NCBI GenBank assembly: GCA_002480085.1
Contig: DKPJ01000012.1
Coordinates: 222,698-286,697 of the forward strand
Direction: 5' to 3'
Origin: Enterobacteriaceae bacterium UBA7338
GTDB taxonomy: Bacteria > Pseudomonadota > Gammaproteobacteria > Enterobacterales > Enterobacteriaceae
Length of the DNA stretch: 64,000 nucleotides
Shown piece by piece: positions 1-9,283 of the stretch; position 1 is the first letter of the stretch; each line of letters starts with the position of its first letter. Position numbers and translations under genes: made by a program. The notes below the pieces were generated by a model that was not told where the DNA came from, ran no database searches, and was given only the letters and a program-made list of their open reading frames with translations.

Positions 1-80
1 CCCGGTAAGCGTAGCGCCACCGGGCATGACTGTACTCATACTGCAACGCCGGGCGGCACTGCGTTTGCCCGGCCTACAGG
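1..80. repeat. BIME: two REP palindromes in opposite orientation
   Basis: Two GC-rich REP units face each other, at about 1-26 (possibly cut by the window edge) and 49-80. The second has the typical order of an imperfect GCCGGGCGGC...GCCCGGCCTAC palindrome. The element lies directly downstream of the hldE stop codon. Related copies recur in at least eight other intergenic spaces of this window. Confidence 0.85.
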
Positions 81-81
81 A

Positions 82-1506
82 TCACTTTTTCTGGATCTTG
101 TTGATAATGTTGGTTGTTGAGCAACCGTCTTCGAAGTTCAGCACCTGCACGTCGCCGCCGTTAGCCCATACCTCTTTACTACCCGCGATATCTTCCGGCT
201 TGTAGTCGCCGCCCTTCACCAGCAGATCCGGCAGGATCCCGGCGATCAGGCGCTGCGGCGTATCCTCTTCGAACGACACCACCCAGTCCACGGCCTCCAG
301 CGCGCCGAGCACGATCATACGCTGCTCAAGCGGGTTAACCGGACGGGTCGGCCCTTTCAGGCGGCTGGTGGAAGCATCGCTGTTCACCGCCACGATCAGG
401 CGATCGCCAAGCTTGCGGGCGTTTGCCAAGTAGGAGACGTGACCCGCGTGCAGAATATCGAACACGCCGTTGGTCATCACCACTTTCTCGCCGCGCTTGC
501 GTGCAGCCGCTACCGCCTGCTTCAGCTCCGCTTCGTTCATCACCCCAAAGCCGGTTTCGGAACGGCCGCGAACGGCATTCTCCAACTCGATAGGCGAAAC
601 GGTAGAGGTGCCGAGTTTGCCGACTACCACGCCCGCCGCGGCATTCGCAAAGTAGCAGGCCTCTTCCAGCGAGTTGCCCGCCGCCAGCGTTGCCGCCAGC
701 ACGCCAATTACCGTGTCGCCCGCGCCGGTCACGTCGTAAACCTCCTGCGCCTGGGTCGGCATATGCAGCGGCGCTTTACCCGGTTGCAGCAGGGTCATCC
801 CCTGCTCGGAGCGGGTCACCAGCAGGGCAGAGAGATCGAAATCAGCGATCAGCTTCATGCCGCGCTCAACGATCTCCGCTTCGTTTTTACACTTCCCGGC
901 CACCGCTTCGAACTCGGAGAGGTTCGGCGTCAGCAGGGTCGCCCCGCGATAGCGTTCGAAATCGTTGCCTTTCGGATCGATAAGCACCGGCACGTTGGCC
1001 TTGCGCGCCAGGGCGATCATCTGCTGCACGCTGGCCAGCGCCCCTTTGCCGTAGTCAGAGAGCACCAGCGCGCCGATATTGCCCAGCGCCTGGTTAATGC
1101 GCTCGTGCAGCGGCTCGGGGTCAACGCCCTCAAAACCCTCTTCAAAGTCGAGACGGATCAGCTGCTGGTTGCGCGACAGCACACGCAGCTTGGTAATCGT
1201 AGGATGGGTCGGAACGGAGACGAAGTCGCATTTGACGTTAACGTCGGCCAGCGTTTTGCTCAGCGCACGCGCGGCGTCATCGATGCCGGTCAGGCCAACC
1301 AGGCGCGAATGCGCGCCGAGAGAGGCAATGTTCATCGCCACGTTCGCCGCGCCGCCAGGCCGCTCTTCAACCGCATCGACCTTGACCACCGGTACAGGCG
1401 CTTCCGGTGAGATACGGCTGGTCGGGCCATACCAGTAGCGATCTAACATCACGTCACCGACGACCATCACCCCTGCACGTTCAAACTCTGGCAGCGTTAC
1501 TTTCAT
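82..1506 (-). CDS. hldE: Bifunctional heptose 7-phosphate kinase / heptose 1-phosphate adenylyltransferase HldE
   Basis: HldE makes ADP-heptose for the LPS inner core. It phosphorylates D-glycero-beta-D-manno-heptose 7-phosphate at C1 and, after GmhB removes the 7-phosphate, adenylylates the product. The N-terminal part (about residues 1-318) is a ribokinase/PfkB-type kinase with a GAGDT motif near residue 263. The C-terminal part is a nucleotidyltransferase with TNGVFDILHAGH containing the HxGH signature. The reading frame is open seven codons further upstream, but the ATG at 1506 gives MKVTLPEF, the E. coli N terminus, and a 474-residue protein (E. coli 477). It is the last gene of a minus-strand run glnE-hldE, with a 45-bp gap after glnE. 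Confidence 0.97.
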   Translation of the reverse strand: MKVTLPEFERAGVMVVGDVMLDRYWYGPTSRISPEAPVPVVKVDAVEERPGGAANVAMNIASLGAHSRLVGLTGIDDAARALSKTLADVNVKCDFVSVPTHPTITKLRVLSRNQQLIRLDFEEGFEGVDPEPLHERINQALGNIGALVLSDYGKGALASVQQMIALARKANVPVLIDPKGNDFERYRGATLLTPNLSEFEAVAGKCKNEAEIVERGMKLIADFDLSALLVTRSEQGMTLLQPGKAPLHMPTQAQEVYDVTGAGDTVIGVLAATLAAGNSLEEACYFANAAAGVVVGKLGTSTVSPIELENAVRGRSETGFGVMNEAELKQAVAAARKRGEKVVMTNGVFDILHAGHVSYLANARKLGDRLIVAVNSDASTSRLKGPTRPVNPLEQRMIVLGALEAVDWVVSFEEDTPQRLIAGILPDLLVKGGDYKPEDIAGSKEVWANGGDVQVLNFEDGCSTTNIINKIQKK

Positions 1507-1551
1507 TCCTGTCCCCTCGAAATGCAAAATTTGCGCGCGATAATATCATAC

Positions 1552-4404
1552 TTAATTTTGCGCGCACGGTTTTAGCAGCCACTTCTGCCAGCTGGCGCTG
1601 ACCTGCTCCCGCTCACCGGCAAACTCCGTTTCCGGCACGTGGCCGGGCTGCTCCTGCAGCGCCAGATGGTGCAGCGCATCGCGCAGCGTGGTATAGGCGT
1701 GGGTCAGCGCCTGCGCCTCCTGCTCATCCATAATGTCGTTCTGCGCCAGCAGCTCAAGGATACGCACGTTATCGGACCAGCGCGTCAGCTTTGGCTTCTG
1801 GTGTGCGTGGCCCAGCACCAGGTACTGGGCGATAAACTCAATGTCGGTAATGCCCCCCGCGTCGGCCTTCAGATCGAAACGTTCCCGGTGCTTGTTGCCA
1901 AGATGAGCGCGCATCTTCTCGCGCATCTCCCGCACCTCGGTTTGCAGCTTCTCGCCGTCGCGGGGCGTCATCAGAATGGCACGGCGGATCTCGTCGAAGC
2001 GGGATTTCAGCTGTGGATCGCCATACACTACCCGGGCGCGCACCAGCGCCTGGTGCTCCCAGGTCCACGCCTCGTTCTGCTGATAGTCCGCAAACGCATC
2101 GGCGGTGGTAACCAGCATTCCCGCCGCACCGGAGGGCCGCAGGCGAGCATCCACCTCGTAGAGAATGCCCGACGAGGTGCGGGTGCTGAAGAGGTGCATG
2201 ATGCGCTGGGCGAGGCGCAGGTAGAACTGACGCCCATCGATCTCCCGCTCGCCGTCGGTCATTACGTCCGCCGGGCAGTCATGCAGGAAGACCAGATCGA
2301 GATCGGAGCTGTAACCCAGCTCCCAGCCGCCGAGCTTGCCGTAGCCCACCACCGCAAAACCGCGCCTTTCACGATCCCGCAGGTGCGTTGGCTGACCAAA
2401 ACGCGCCACCATCTGGGTCCACGCCTGCTGGACCACCGCGTCGATCATCGCCTCCGCCAGCCACGTCAGGTGATCGCTCACTTTCATTACCGGCAGCGTA
2501 CCGGCAATATCCGCCGCCGCTACGCGCAGCAGCTGCGCCTGCTTAAACTGGCGCAGGGCCTCCAGCTGCTGCTCTTCGTCCTCCTCCGGTACGCGAAGCA
2601 GATACTGGCGCAGCTCGTCCCGGTAGGCGTCCATCGCCGTGGGCTGGTAGAGCGTATTGGGATCCAGCAGCTCATCCAGCAGCAGCGGATAGCGCGCCAG
2701 CTGGCTGGCCACCATCGGCGAGGCGGCGCAGAGCGAAATTAGGTGCTTGAGCGCGCCGGGAAACTCGCTCAGCAGTTCAAGATAGGTGGTACGAGTAACA
2801 ATCCCGGTCAGAAGCGGCATCAGGCGCGCCAGCGGCACCGGCGCGTCGGCACGGGGGCAGACCTCGCTGAGCAGGTGCGGCATCAGATGATCGAGCACCT
2901 GACGACCGCGCGGGCCGATGGTCCGGCGGGTTAGCTCCCGGCGAAAATCGGCGATCAGCGCCACCACCCGGATACGGTCGCCATCGGAGAGATGGGCCAG
3001 CACCGGCGTGGCGTCATCATCTTCCAGCGTGTCCTGCCACAGCTCGCGCCACTGCTCCGACAGCTGCTCGTCCTGGGTATCGGTATCGTCATCGCCAATC
3101 AGCTCGTTAAAGATGCGCCGTACGGCGGCCATGTGCCGATCCAGGGTTTCGCTGAGCGCCTGCCAGTCGGCGACGCCCATCCCCCAGGCCAGCCGGGCGC
3201 GGTTAAGCTCATCTCCCGGCAGGGTCTGGGTCTGCTCGTCGTTGATGCTTTGCAGCAGGTTCTCCAGCCGCCGCAGCCAGAGATAGGCCGCCCGCAGCGT
3301 ATCGGCGTCTCCCGCCGGCAAGAGATGGAGCTGCTCGATGGCGGCCAGGGTCGGCAGCAGCGAGCGCTGCTGGAGCGACGGCTCGCGTCCACCGCGGATC
3401 AGCTGGAAGACCTGAACGATAAACTCCACTTCGCGGATGCCGCCCGCCCCCAGCTTGATGTTGTCTTTCAGGCCACGCCGCCGCACTTCACGGGCGATCA
3501 TGCTTTTCATATTGCGCAGCGACTGGATGACGCTGAAATCGATATAGCGACGGAAAACAAAAGGACGCAGCATGGTCCGCAGCTCGCTGGCATAGGTGCC
3601 GTTGTTGTCGCCCATGATCCGCGCCTTCACCATCGCATAGCGCTCCCAGTCGCGTCCCTGCTCCTGGTAGTAATCCTCCAGCGCAGCAAAGCTCAGCACC
3701 AGCGGGCCGCTGTCGCCAAAGGGACGCAGGCGCATATCTACCCGATAGACAAAGCCGTCCTGGGTGGGCTGGTCGAGCACCTTAATCAGCCGCTGACCAA
3801 GGCGGGTGAAGAACTGGGCGTTATCCAGCTCGCGACGGCCGCCGCGGGTTGCCCCGTTCTCCGGCCAGGAGAAGATGAGATCGATATCCGAGGAGAAGTT
3901 CAGCTCAAAGCCCCCCAGCTTGCCCATGCCAAGGATCAGCAGCGGCTGCGGCGTGCCGTCGGCGCTGCTCGGCGTGCCCCACTCCCGACAGCAGGCGGCG
4001 TAGAGCCAGTCGCGGGCGCTGACGATCAGCGTCTCCGCCAGGACGCTAAGCTGCTGGAGGGTGCTCTCCTCCGGCATCAGTCGCAGGGCCTGTGCCCAGG
4101 CGATGCGTACCATGATTCGACGGCGGAACAGGCGCAGCTCGCGCATCAGCGACGCTTCGTCACTGACATCAGCCAGCGCCTCCTGGAGCCACGCCGAATA
4201 GAATTGCCACTCGTCCGCCTGCGGCGGCTCGCTCTCCAGCGCCGTCAGCCACTCGGGGTGTGCAGCGACGCTGCCCTGCACAAAATCACTGAAAGTAAGC
4301 ACTGACTTCGCCTCTGCGCTAAGCGTGGAGGCGGAGAGTGTGTCCGGCAGACGCTCAACAAGGGTCTGCCAGTGCTGCTGAAGCGGCGAAGAGAGCGGCA
4401 TCAT
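1552..4404 (-). CDS. glnE: Glutamine synthetase adenylyltransferase/deadenylase GlnE
   Basis: GlnE adds and removes AMP on glutamine synthetase in response to the PII protein and glutamine, so it tunes nitrogen assimilation. The 950 residues (E. coli 946) hold two nucleotidyltransferase domains. Each carries a G-x-GKLGG-x-EL-x(2)-SSD-x-DL metal/nucleotide motif, one near residue 160 (deadenylylation domain) and one near residue 690 (adenylylation domain), separated by the long helical regulatory part. The ATG at 4404 is chosen because MMPLSSPLQQ aligns residue for residue with E. coli MKPLSSPLQQ. It starts 21 bp after the ygiF stop, which suggests cotranscription ygiF-glnE-hldE. Confidence 0.97.
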   Translation of the reverse strand: MMPLSSPLQQHWQTLVERLPDTLSASTLSAEAKSVLTFSDFVQGSVAAHPEWLTALESEPPQADEWQFYSAWLQEALADVSDEASLMRELRLFRRRIMVRIAWAQALRLMPEESTLQQLSVLAETLIVSARDWLYAACCREWGTPSSADGTPQPLLILGMGKLGGFELNFSSDIDLIFSWPENGATRGGRRELDNAQFFTRLGQRLIKVLDQPTQDGFVYRVDMRLRPFGDSGPLVLSFAALEDYYQEQGRDWERYAMVKARIMGDNNGTYASELRTMLRPFVFRRYIDFSVIQSLRNMKSMIAREVRRRGLKDNIKLGAGGIREVEFIVQVFQLIRGGREPSLQQRSLLPTLAAIEQLHLLPAGDADTLRAAYLWLRRLENLLQSINDEQTQTLPGDELNRARLAWGMGVADWQALSETLDRHMAAVRRIFNELIGDDDTDTQDEQLSEQWRELWQDTLEDDDATPVLAHLSDGDRIRVVALIADFRRELTRRTIGPRGRQVLDHLMPHLLSEVCPRADAPVPLARLMPLLTGIVTRTTYLELLSEFPGALKHLISLCAASPMVASQLARYPLLLDELLDPNTLYQPTAMDAYRDELRQYLLRVPEEDEEQQLEALRQFKQAQLLRVAAADIAGTLPVMKVSDHLTWLAEAMIDAVVQQAWTQMVARFGQPTHLRDRERRGFAVVGYGKLGGWELGYSSDLDLVFLHDCPADVMTDGEREIDGRQFYLRLAQRIMHLFSTRTSSGILYEVDARLRPSGAAGMLVTTADAFADYQQNEAWTWEHQALVRARVVYGDPQLKSRFDEIRRAILMTPRDGEKLQTEVREMREKMRAHLGNKHRERFDLKADAGGITDIEFIAQYLVLGHAHQKPKLTRWSDNVRILELLAQNDIMDEQEAQALTHAYTTLRDALHHLALQEQPGHVPETEFAGEREQVSASWQKWLLKPCAQN

Positions 4405-4425
4405 AAGGGGGTTCCTTTGCCTAAG

Positions 4426-5727
4426 TTAGCGTTTTCCGCTGTGCAGCCAGAACGGCTCCTGCACAATGGCTTCGTTACGGAAGTGTTCAATTTCAATGCG
4501 CTGGCGGGTTTTGATGGCGTGCTGCAACCCCTGCCAGTTCTCCAGCCACGCCTGGGCGCGGATGCCGTTGTAGTAGCCCGCCAGCAGCAGCATGCTGTCG
4601 ATGTCGCGTGCCAGGCGTGGAAGCTGGTCCTGGTACTTATCCATCAGCGGCTGGGCAAAGTTACGTTTCAGCTCGGCGGCGTGGCGCGACAGGTTGATGT
4701 CGGCAAAGCGCTTAAACGAGTCGTTGATTTTGGCCTGCGCTTTATCATCAAGGAAGGTCCGCCAGGCGCGGGTCACCAGCCACTCGGTCAGGGCCAGCTT
4801 CGCCGTGGCGATCTCCGGGCTATACACCGCCGTGGCGGCGGAGACCGCAGAGGTAATGGTCGCCTCGGACTGGGTCAGCAGATCGCGTAAGCGAGCGCTC
4901 GCTTTACGCGGCACAATGCCGCCAAACAGCATCAGGGTGTGGCGGACCAGAGCGATAGCGGCCAGGTTCTCCGCCTGCGCGTTTTTCTCGCCGCGGACCC
5001 ACAGCTCTTCGTGGTACTGCCACTGGGAGAGAGCCAGCTCCAGCGCCGCCTCCAGCCCCTGCTCCACGCTCGCCTTCGGCGCAACGGTCAGGATCTCCGT
5101 CGCCCGCAGCAGGCGCGGCGGGTTACCTTTCGCCAGATGGTAGCCCCGGGCGGCCTTGCTCAGGCTGCCCTGACGCAGCCCGGTCTGGGTCACCAGCTGG
5201 CGCGCCAGCTTTAATACGTCCTCCGCCGCGCCGCTCAGCAGCTCCAGCTCCAGTTCGCAAATCGGTTCAGCCAGTTCGCCAGCCTTCACTTCCCCCAGAT
5301 CCAGCGCAATCTCAATCCGGCTGTCGCCGACGTTAACCAGCCACTTCTCGCGATCGAAGTGAGTGCTGAACAGCGGACTCACACGTTCAGCCAGATCCGC
5401 CGGCAGGCCGCCCTCTGGCCACGCCTCCGCCGGGAAGCGGGTAAGATCCAGCTCCGGCTTGTCGATGGCCACGTTGTACTCCGGACGCTGATGCAGGCCG
5501 CCTACGGTACGTCCGGCGGTTTTGATCGTCATCTCATAGCGATCCTGCGCGCCGCGAATGCGCAGGCCCATGTCGTGGCTGCGCAGCCAGCCATCCAGCG
5601 TCTCGTAGTAGATGTTAAGCAGCGTCGCAGGCGCAACGTGCTCATCCGTAAGGGTATGCAGGTGGTTGCGCAGAGCATCCACGCGGGATGGGTCAACGAT
5701 AAATTTCAGTTCGATCTCTTGAGTCAT
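4426..5727 (-). CDS. ygiF: Inorganic triphosphatase YgiF (CYTH-CHAD protein)
   Basis: The 433-residue protein has the same length as E. coli YgiF, which hydrolyses inorganic tripolyphosphate. The CYTH domain starts at the N terminus with the diagnostic EIELK motif (E4, E6, K8), whose acidic and basic residues hold metal and triphosphate. The C-terminal half (from about residue 200) is an alpha-helical CHAD domain rich in conserved histidines and basic residues, a domain associated with polyphosphate. It is the first gene of the minus-strand group ygiF-glnE-hldE and is divergent from ygiM, with a 209-bp gap. I see no broken or missing key residue. Confidence 0.95.
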   Translation of the reverse strand: MTQEIELKFIVDPSRVDALRNHLHTLTDEHVAPATLLNIYYETLDGWLRSHDMGLRIRGAQDRYEMTIKTAGRTVGGLHQRPEYNVAIDKPELDLTRFPAEAWPEGGLPADLAERVSPLFSTHFDREKWLVNVGDSRIEIALDLGEVKAGELAEPICELELELLSGAAEDVLKLARQLVTQTGLRQGSLSKAARGYHLAKGNPPRLLRATEILTVAPKASVEQGLEAALELALSQWQYHEELWVRGEKNAQAENLAAIALVRHTLMLFGGIVPRKASARLRDLLTQSEATITSAVSAATAVYSPEIATAKLALTEWLVTRAWRTFLDDKAQAKINDSFKRFADINLSRHAAELKRNFAQPLMDKYQDQLPRLARDIDSMLLLAGYYNGIRAQAWLENWQGLQHAIKTRQRIEIEHFRNEAIVQEPFWLHSGKR

Positions 5728-5936
5728 GGCCTTGTACTTATGGTTATGTCACATCAGCGGAATTTTCGGCGAACTTACGCCCTCGATGTTTGTCAGTAGA
5801 TAGTATTTTGCGCCAAATTTCCATTGTATGGATCGGTTGCGACCCAGATGATTCTGATTGATACCGAATACTTTGCGTCGTCAGACTGATGCCACTACTA
5901 TCGTTCCACTTTTTTTATGACAACAAATGACTGCTG

Positions 5937-6554
5937 ATGCCTAAATTACGCCTGACCGGACTGTTTTTACTTGTATGCGTTTCTGCCGTGGCTCATGCCG
6001 AAGAAAAGCGTTACGTTTCGGATGAACTGAATACCTGGGTGCGTAGCGGCCCGGGTGATAACTATCGCCTTGTGGGTACGGTTAACGCAGGCGAAGAGGT
6101 TGCGCTGCTGCAAACCAACGGGGACTCAAACTACGGTCAGGTGCGTGACAGCAGCGGTCGTACCGCCTGGATCCCGCTGAAGGAGCTGAGCAGCGAGCCG
6201 AGCCTGCGCACCCGCGTGCCGGATCTGGAGAACCAGGTCAAAACCCTGACCGATAAGCTTGCTAATATCGACAACACCTGGAACCAGCGCACCGCCGACA
6301 TGCAGCAGAAGGTTGCCCAGAGCGATGGCGTGATCAACGGCCTGAAAGAAGAGAACCAGCAGCTTAAAAACCAGCTGATCGTTGCGCAGAAGAAGGTAAA
6401 TGCCGCTAACCTGCAGCTGGACGACAAGCAGCGCACCATCATCATGCAGTGGTTTATGTATGGCGGCGGCGTGCTCGGCGCGGGGCTGTTCTTAGGCCTG
6501 GTACTGCCGCACATCATCCCTAGCCGCAAGCGTAAAGACCGCTGGATGAGCTGA
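5937..6554 (+). CDS. ygiM: SH3-domain membrane protein YgiM
   Basis: The protein (205 aa, E. coli 206) has a signal peptide ending near AHA (residue 21) and then a bacterial SH3 domain (about 25-90, YVSDELNTWVRSGPGDNYR). A long coiled coil follows (about 95-165), then one transmembrane helix (about 175-197), and a short basic tail RKRKD. The expected topology is a periplasmic SH3 and coiled coil anchored at the C terminus. The gene is about 67 bp upstream of cca and in the same direction, as in E. coli. The molecular role is not established; periplasmic SH3b domains usually bind cell-wall peptides. Confidence 0.92.
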   Translation: MPKLRLTGLFLLVCVSAVAHAEEKRYVSDELNTWVRSGPGDNYRLVGTVNAGEEVALLQTNGDSNYGQVRDSSGRTAWIPLKELSSEPSLRTRVPDLENQVKTLTDKLANIDNTWNQRTADMQQKVAQSDGVINGLKEENQQLKNQLIVAQKKVNAANLQLDDKQRTIIMQWFMYGGGVLGAGLFLGLVLPHIIPSRKRKDRWMS

Positions 6555-6621
6555 ACCGGATTAGCCATTTTCTCTACACTTAACGTATCATCAGTTAAAA
6601 GTATGTTAGGAGAGTGGCGTA

Positions 6622-7863
6622 GTGAAGAGTTATCTGGTCGGTGGTGCTGTTCGGGATGCGTTGTTAGGGCTACCGGTTAAAGATAAAGACTGGGTGGTAG
6701 TGGGTGCGACCCCACAGGAGATGCTGGATGCAGGCTATCAGCAGGTTGGCCGCGATTTTCCGGTGTTTCTCCACCCAAAAAGCCGGGAAGAGTACGCCCT
6801 GGCGCGTACCGAGCGAAAATCCGGCTTTGGCTATACCGGCTTCTCCTGCTATGCCGCGCCTGACGTCACCCTCGAGCAGGATCTGCTCCGCCGCGACCTG
6901 ACCGTGAACGCTCTCGCCCAGGATGCCGACGGTAAGATCATCGACCCCTACCAGGGCCTGGCGGATCTCAAGAGCCGCACCCTGCGCCATGTCTCTCCGG
7001 CCTTTGGCGAAGATCCCCTTCGTGTGCTGCGCGTAGCGCGCTTTGCCGCCCGCTATGCCCATCTCAGCTTCCGTATTGCCGACGAAACCATGGCGCTGAT
7101 GCGCGAGATGACCGCCGCCGGCGAGCTGGAGCACCTGACGCCGGAGCGCGTCTGGAAAGAGACAGAGAACGCCCTCGCCAGCCGGAACCCGCAGGTCTAC
7201 TTTATGACGCTGCGCGAGTGCGGTGCGCTGAAGGTGCTGTTCCCTGAGCTTGATGTTCTCTTTGGCATCCCTGCCCCGGCAAAGTGGCACCCGGAGATTG
7301 ATACCGGCATCCACGTGCTGATGACGGTCTCGATGGCGGCGATGCTCAGCCCGGATATCGACGTGCGCTTCGCCACGCTGTGCCACGATCTTGGCAAGGG
7401 CCTGACCCCACCGGAGTTGTGGCCGCGCCACCACGGGCACGGTCTGGCGGGCGTTAAGCTGGTCAGCAACCTGTGCGAACGCCTGCGGGTGCCTAACGAG
7501 CTGCGCGATCTGGCGAAGCTGGTGGCGGAGTTCCACGACCTGATCCACACCTTCCCGATCCTTAAACCGCAGACCATTGTGAAGCTATTCGACTCTATTG
7601 ACGCCTGGCGCAAGCCCCAGCGCGTGGAGCAGATTGCCCTGACCAGCGAAGCCGACGTGCGCGGACGCACCCATTTTGAAGCCAGCGACTATCCGCAGGG
7701 ACGGCTGCTGCGCGAAGCGTGGAAGGTGGCGAAGGCGGTATCGACTAAAGAGGTGGTGGCAGCAGGCTTTAAGGGGGCGGAGATCCGCGAGGAGCTGACC
7801 CGGCGGCGGATTGATGCAGTAGCGAAGTGGAAAGCAGCGCGCTGCCCTCAGCCACAGGCGTGA
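6622..7863 (+). CDS. cca: tRNA CCA-adding enzyme with HD phosphohydrolase domain
   Basis: This enzyme adds or repairs the 3' CCA end of tRNAs. The class II nucleotidyltransferase head has GGAVRD (7-12) and the catalytic pair D21/D23 (VKDKDW), followed by the RRDLTVNA motif near residue 91. The C-terminal part is the HD domain of enterobacterial Cca, with H and HD in the LCHDLGKG region near residue 254. The start is GTG at 6622, preceded by AGGAGAG at the right distance and giving MKSYLVGGAVRD as in E. coli (412 aa; here 413). The 3' end forms a perfect 10-bp inverted repeat (7841-7850 with 7861-7870) facing uppP. Confidence 0.97.
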   Translation: MKSYLVGGAVRDALLGLPVKDKDWVVVGATPQEMLDAGYQQVGRDFPVFLHPKSREEYALARTERKSGFGYTGFSCYAAPDVTLEQDLLRRDLTVNALAQDADGKIIDPYQGLADLKSRTLRHVSPAFGEDPLRVLRVARFAARYAHLSFRIADETMALMREMTAAGELEHLTPERVWKETENALASRNPQVYFMTLRECGALKVLFPELDVLFGIPAPAKWHPEIDTGIHVLMTVSMAAMLSPDIDVRFATLCHDLGKGLTPPELWPRHHGHGLAGVKLVSNLCERLRVPNELRDLAKLVAEFHDLIHTFPILKPQTIVKLFDSIDAWRKPQRVEQIALTSEADVRGRTHFEASDYPQGRLLREAWKVAKAVSTKEVVAAGFKGAEIREELTRRRIDAVAKWKAARCPQPQA

Positions 7864-7881
7864 GGGCAGCCGCCTTAACGC

Positions 7882-8700
7882 TTAAAAGAAGACGACGTAG
7901 ACCGCCGCCGCCACAATAAAGCGGTAGATAGCAAACGGAATAAACGAAATACGCTTAATCAGCTGCAGGAAGGTCTTGATCGCTACCAGCGCCACGATGA
8001 AGGCGGTGATAAAGCCAACGGCAAACATTGGGATGTCGGCAACCGTCAGGAAGTGGTAGCTCTTGTAGAGGTCCAGCGCGGTGGCACCCATCATCATCGG
8101 CACCGCCAGCAGGAACGAGAACTCCGAGGCAGCATAGCGGCTCACGCCCATCAGCATCCCGCCGGAGATGGTCGCCCCGGAGCGGGAGAAGCCCGGCCAC
8201 AGGGCCAGACACTGGAAGCAGCCGATCATAAAGGCCTGACGATAGGTCATATCATCCAGCCCCGGCGCACGCGGCGTTTTTGGCTTCAGGCACTCAGCGG
8301 CAATCAGCAGGAAGCCGCCGACCACCAGGGCGTACATCACGTTGATAGGGTTGAACAGGCTCTTGATCGTGTCATGGAACACCAGCCCCAGCACCACCGC
8401 CGGGATCATCCCCAGCAGGATGTGGATCAGCGTTAAGCGCCCTTTGCCCTCGCCTTCGTGCGGCGGATGGCCAAAGTGGATGCCGATCAGGCCAAACAGG
8501 CGGCGCCAGAACATCACCACCACCGCGAGGATCGAACCCAGCTGGATCACCACCTCAAAGGTTTTGGCGGTCTCACCCTCGAACCCCAGCAGGTGGCCGA
8601 CGATGATCATGTGACCGGTACTGGAGACCGGCAAAAACTCCGTTAACCCTTCGACGACGCCCAGAATGGCCGCCACCAGCAGGGAGTGCATATCGCTCAT
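7882..8700 (-). CDS. uppP: Undecaprenyl-diphosphatase UppP (BacA)
   Basis: This integral membrane phosphatase recycles undecaprenyl pyrophosphate to the monophosphate lipid carrier used for peptidoglycan and O-antigen. Raised dosage gives bacitracin resistance. The 272-residue product is almost entirely hydrophobic and shows both active-site signatures: EGLTEFLPVSSTGH (about 17-30) and PGFSRSGATISGG (about 170-182). The ATG at 8700 matches the E. coli start MSDMHS. A GTG directly before it is also in frame, but the AGGGG Shine-Dalgarno is better placed for the ATG. The gene lies downstream of folB on the same strand and converges with cca. Confidence 0.96.
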   Translation of the reverse strand: MSDMHSLLVAAILGVVEGLTEFLPVSSTGHMIIVGHLLGFEGETAKTFEVVIQLGSILAVVVMFWRRLFGLIGIHFGHPPHEGEGKGRLTLIHILLGMIPAVVLGLVFHDTIKSLFNPINVMYALVVGGFLLIAAECLKPKTPRAPGLDDMTYRQAFMIGCFQCLALWPGFSRSGATISGGMLMGVSRYAASEFSFLLAVPMMMGATALDLYKSYHFLTVADIPMFAVGFITAFIVALVAIKTFLQLIKRISFIPFAIYRFIVAAAVYVVFF

Positions 8701-8721
8701 CACTTAAACCCCTAAAAGACA

Positions 8722-8751
8722 TAAAAAAACGGCTTCTGCATCCACAAGCCG
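8722..8751 (-). terminator. Intrinsic terminator downstream of folB
   Basis: Read on the minus strand there is a CGGCTT/AAGCCG stem with a 10-nt loop followed by seven consecutive T residues (8723-8729 on the plus strand). It lies 56 bp after the folB stop and just before the uppP ribosome-binding site, so part of the folB transcription would stop ahead of uppP. Confidence 0.75.
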
Positions 8752-8807
8752 CGAAAAGGCACACACGTGAGACCTGTATAGTGCCGTTTGGTTTAATAAT
8801 TATAAAT

Positions 8808-9176
8808 TTAAATGTTTTCTTTCAGACTATTGCCACGCTCAATGATTACCCCGACGTTAGCCGCCCGCGCTACCGCCCCCGGCTTGCTGACCTTGATACG
8901 CAGCCAGGGGGAGTTGAACCGGCTCAGGAGCAGATCTGCCACCTCTTCCGCCACCCGCTCCACCAGCGCAAAGCGCTGCCCTTCGACGTGGCCCACCACC
9001 GCATCGGCAATGTCGGCATAGCTCAGGCAGTCGTTGACGTCATCGCTTTTCGCCGCCGCCCGGTTATCCCACGCCATTTCGATATCGAACACCAGCTTCT
9101 GCTCAATAGTCTGTTCCCAGTCGTAAACACCGATCGTGGTGATTACCGAAAGTTGCTCTATAAATACAATGTCCAT
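8808..9176 (-). CDS. folB: Dihydroneopterin aldolase FolB
   Basis: FolB converts 7,8-dihydroneopterin to 6-hydroxymethyl-dihydropterin and glycolaldehyde in folate synthesis, and also epimerises dihydroneopterin. The 122-residue product matches the E. coli length and sequence. It has the substrate-binding E-x(4)-KLVFD stretch and the catalytic lysine in RIKVSKPGAV near residue 98. The ATG at 9176 gives MDIVFIEQL; a GTG one codon upstream was rejected because the E. coli protein starts at MDIVF. It is divergent from plsY, with a 107-bp gap between the two starts. Confidence 0.96.
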   Translation of the reverse strand: MDIVFIEQLSVITTIGVYDWEQTIEQKLVFDIEMAWDNRAAAKSDDVNDCLSYADIADAVVGHVEGQRFALVERVAEEVADLLLSRFNSPWLRIKVSKPGAVARAANVGVIIERGNSLKENI

Positions 9177-9283
9177 CACGCACCGTCCGCTTTTTGGCTA
9201 ACCTGGATACCACTTTCAAAAAATTATGCGTATTATCCACGGATGCTGAGAATAAAACGACATTTTCAAAACGGAACAGCGTT

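Noticed and set aside
439..4305. Long open frames opposite hldE and glnE (such as 439-1410, 1639-2742 and 2992-4305)
   Set aside because: They are antisense shadows of strongly conserved GC-rich genes, with Arg/Gln/His-rich translations and no ribosome-binding sites.
7841..7870. Perfect 10-bp inverted repeat at the cca stop codon as a terminator
   Set aside because: No T tract follows on either strand, so termination is not supported; it may only stabilise the transcript end.
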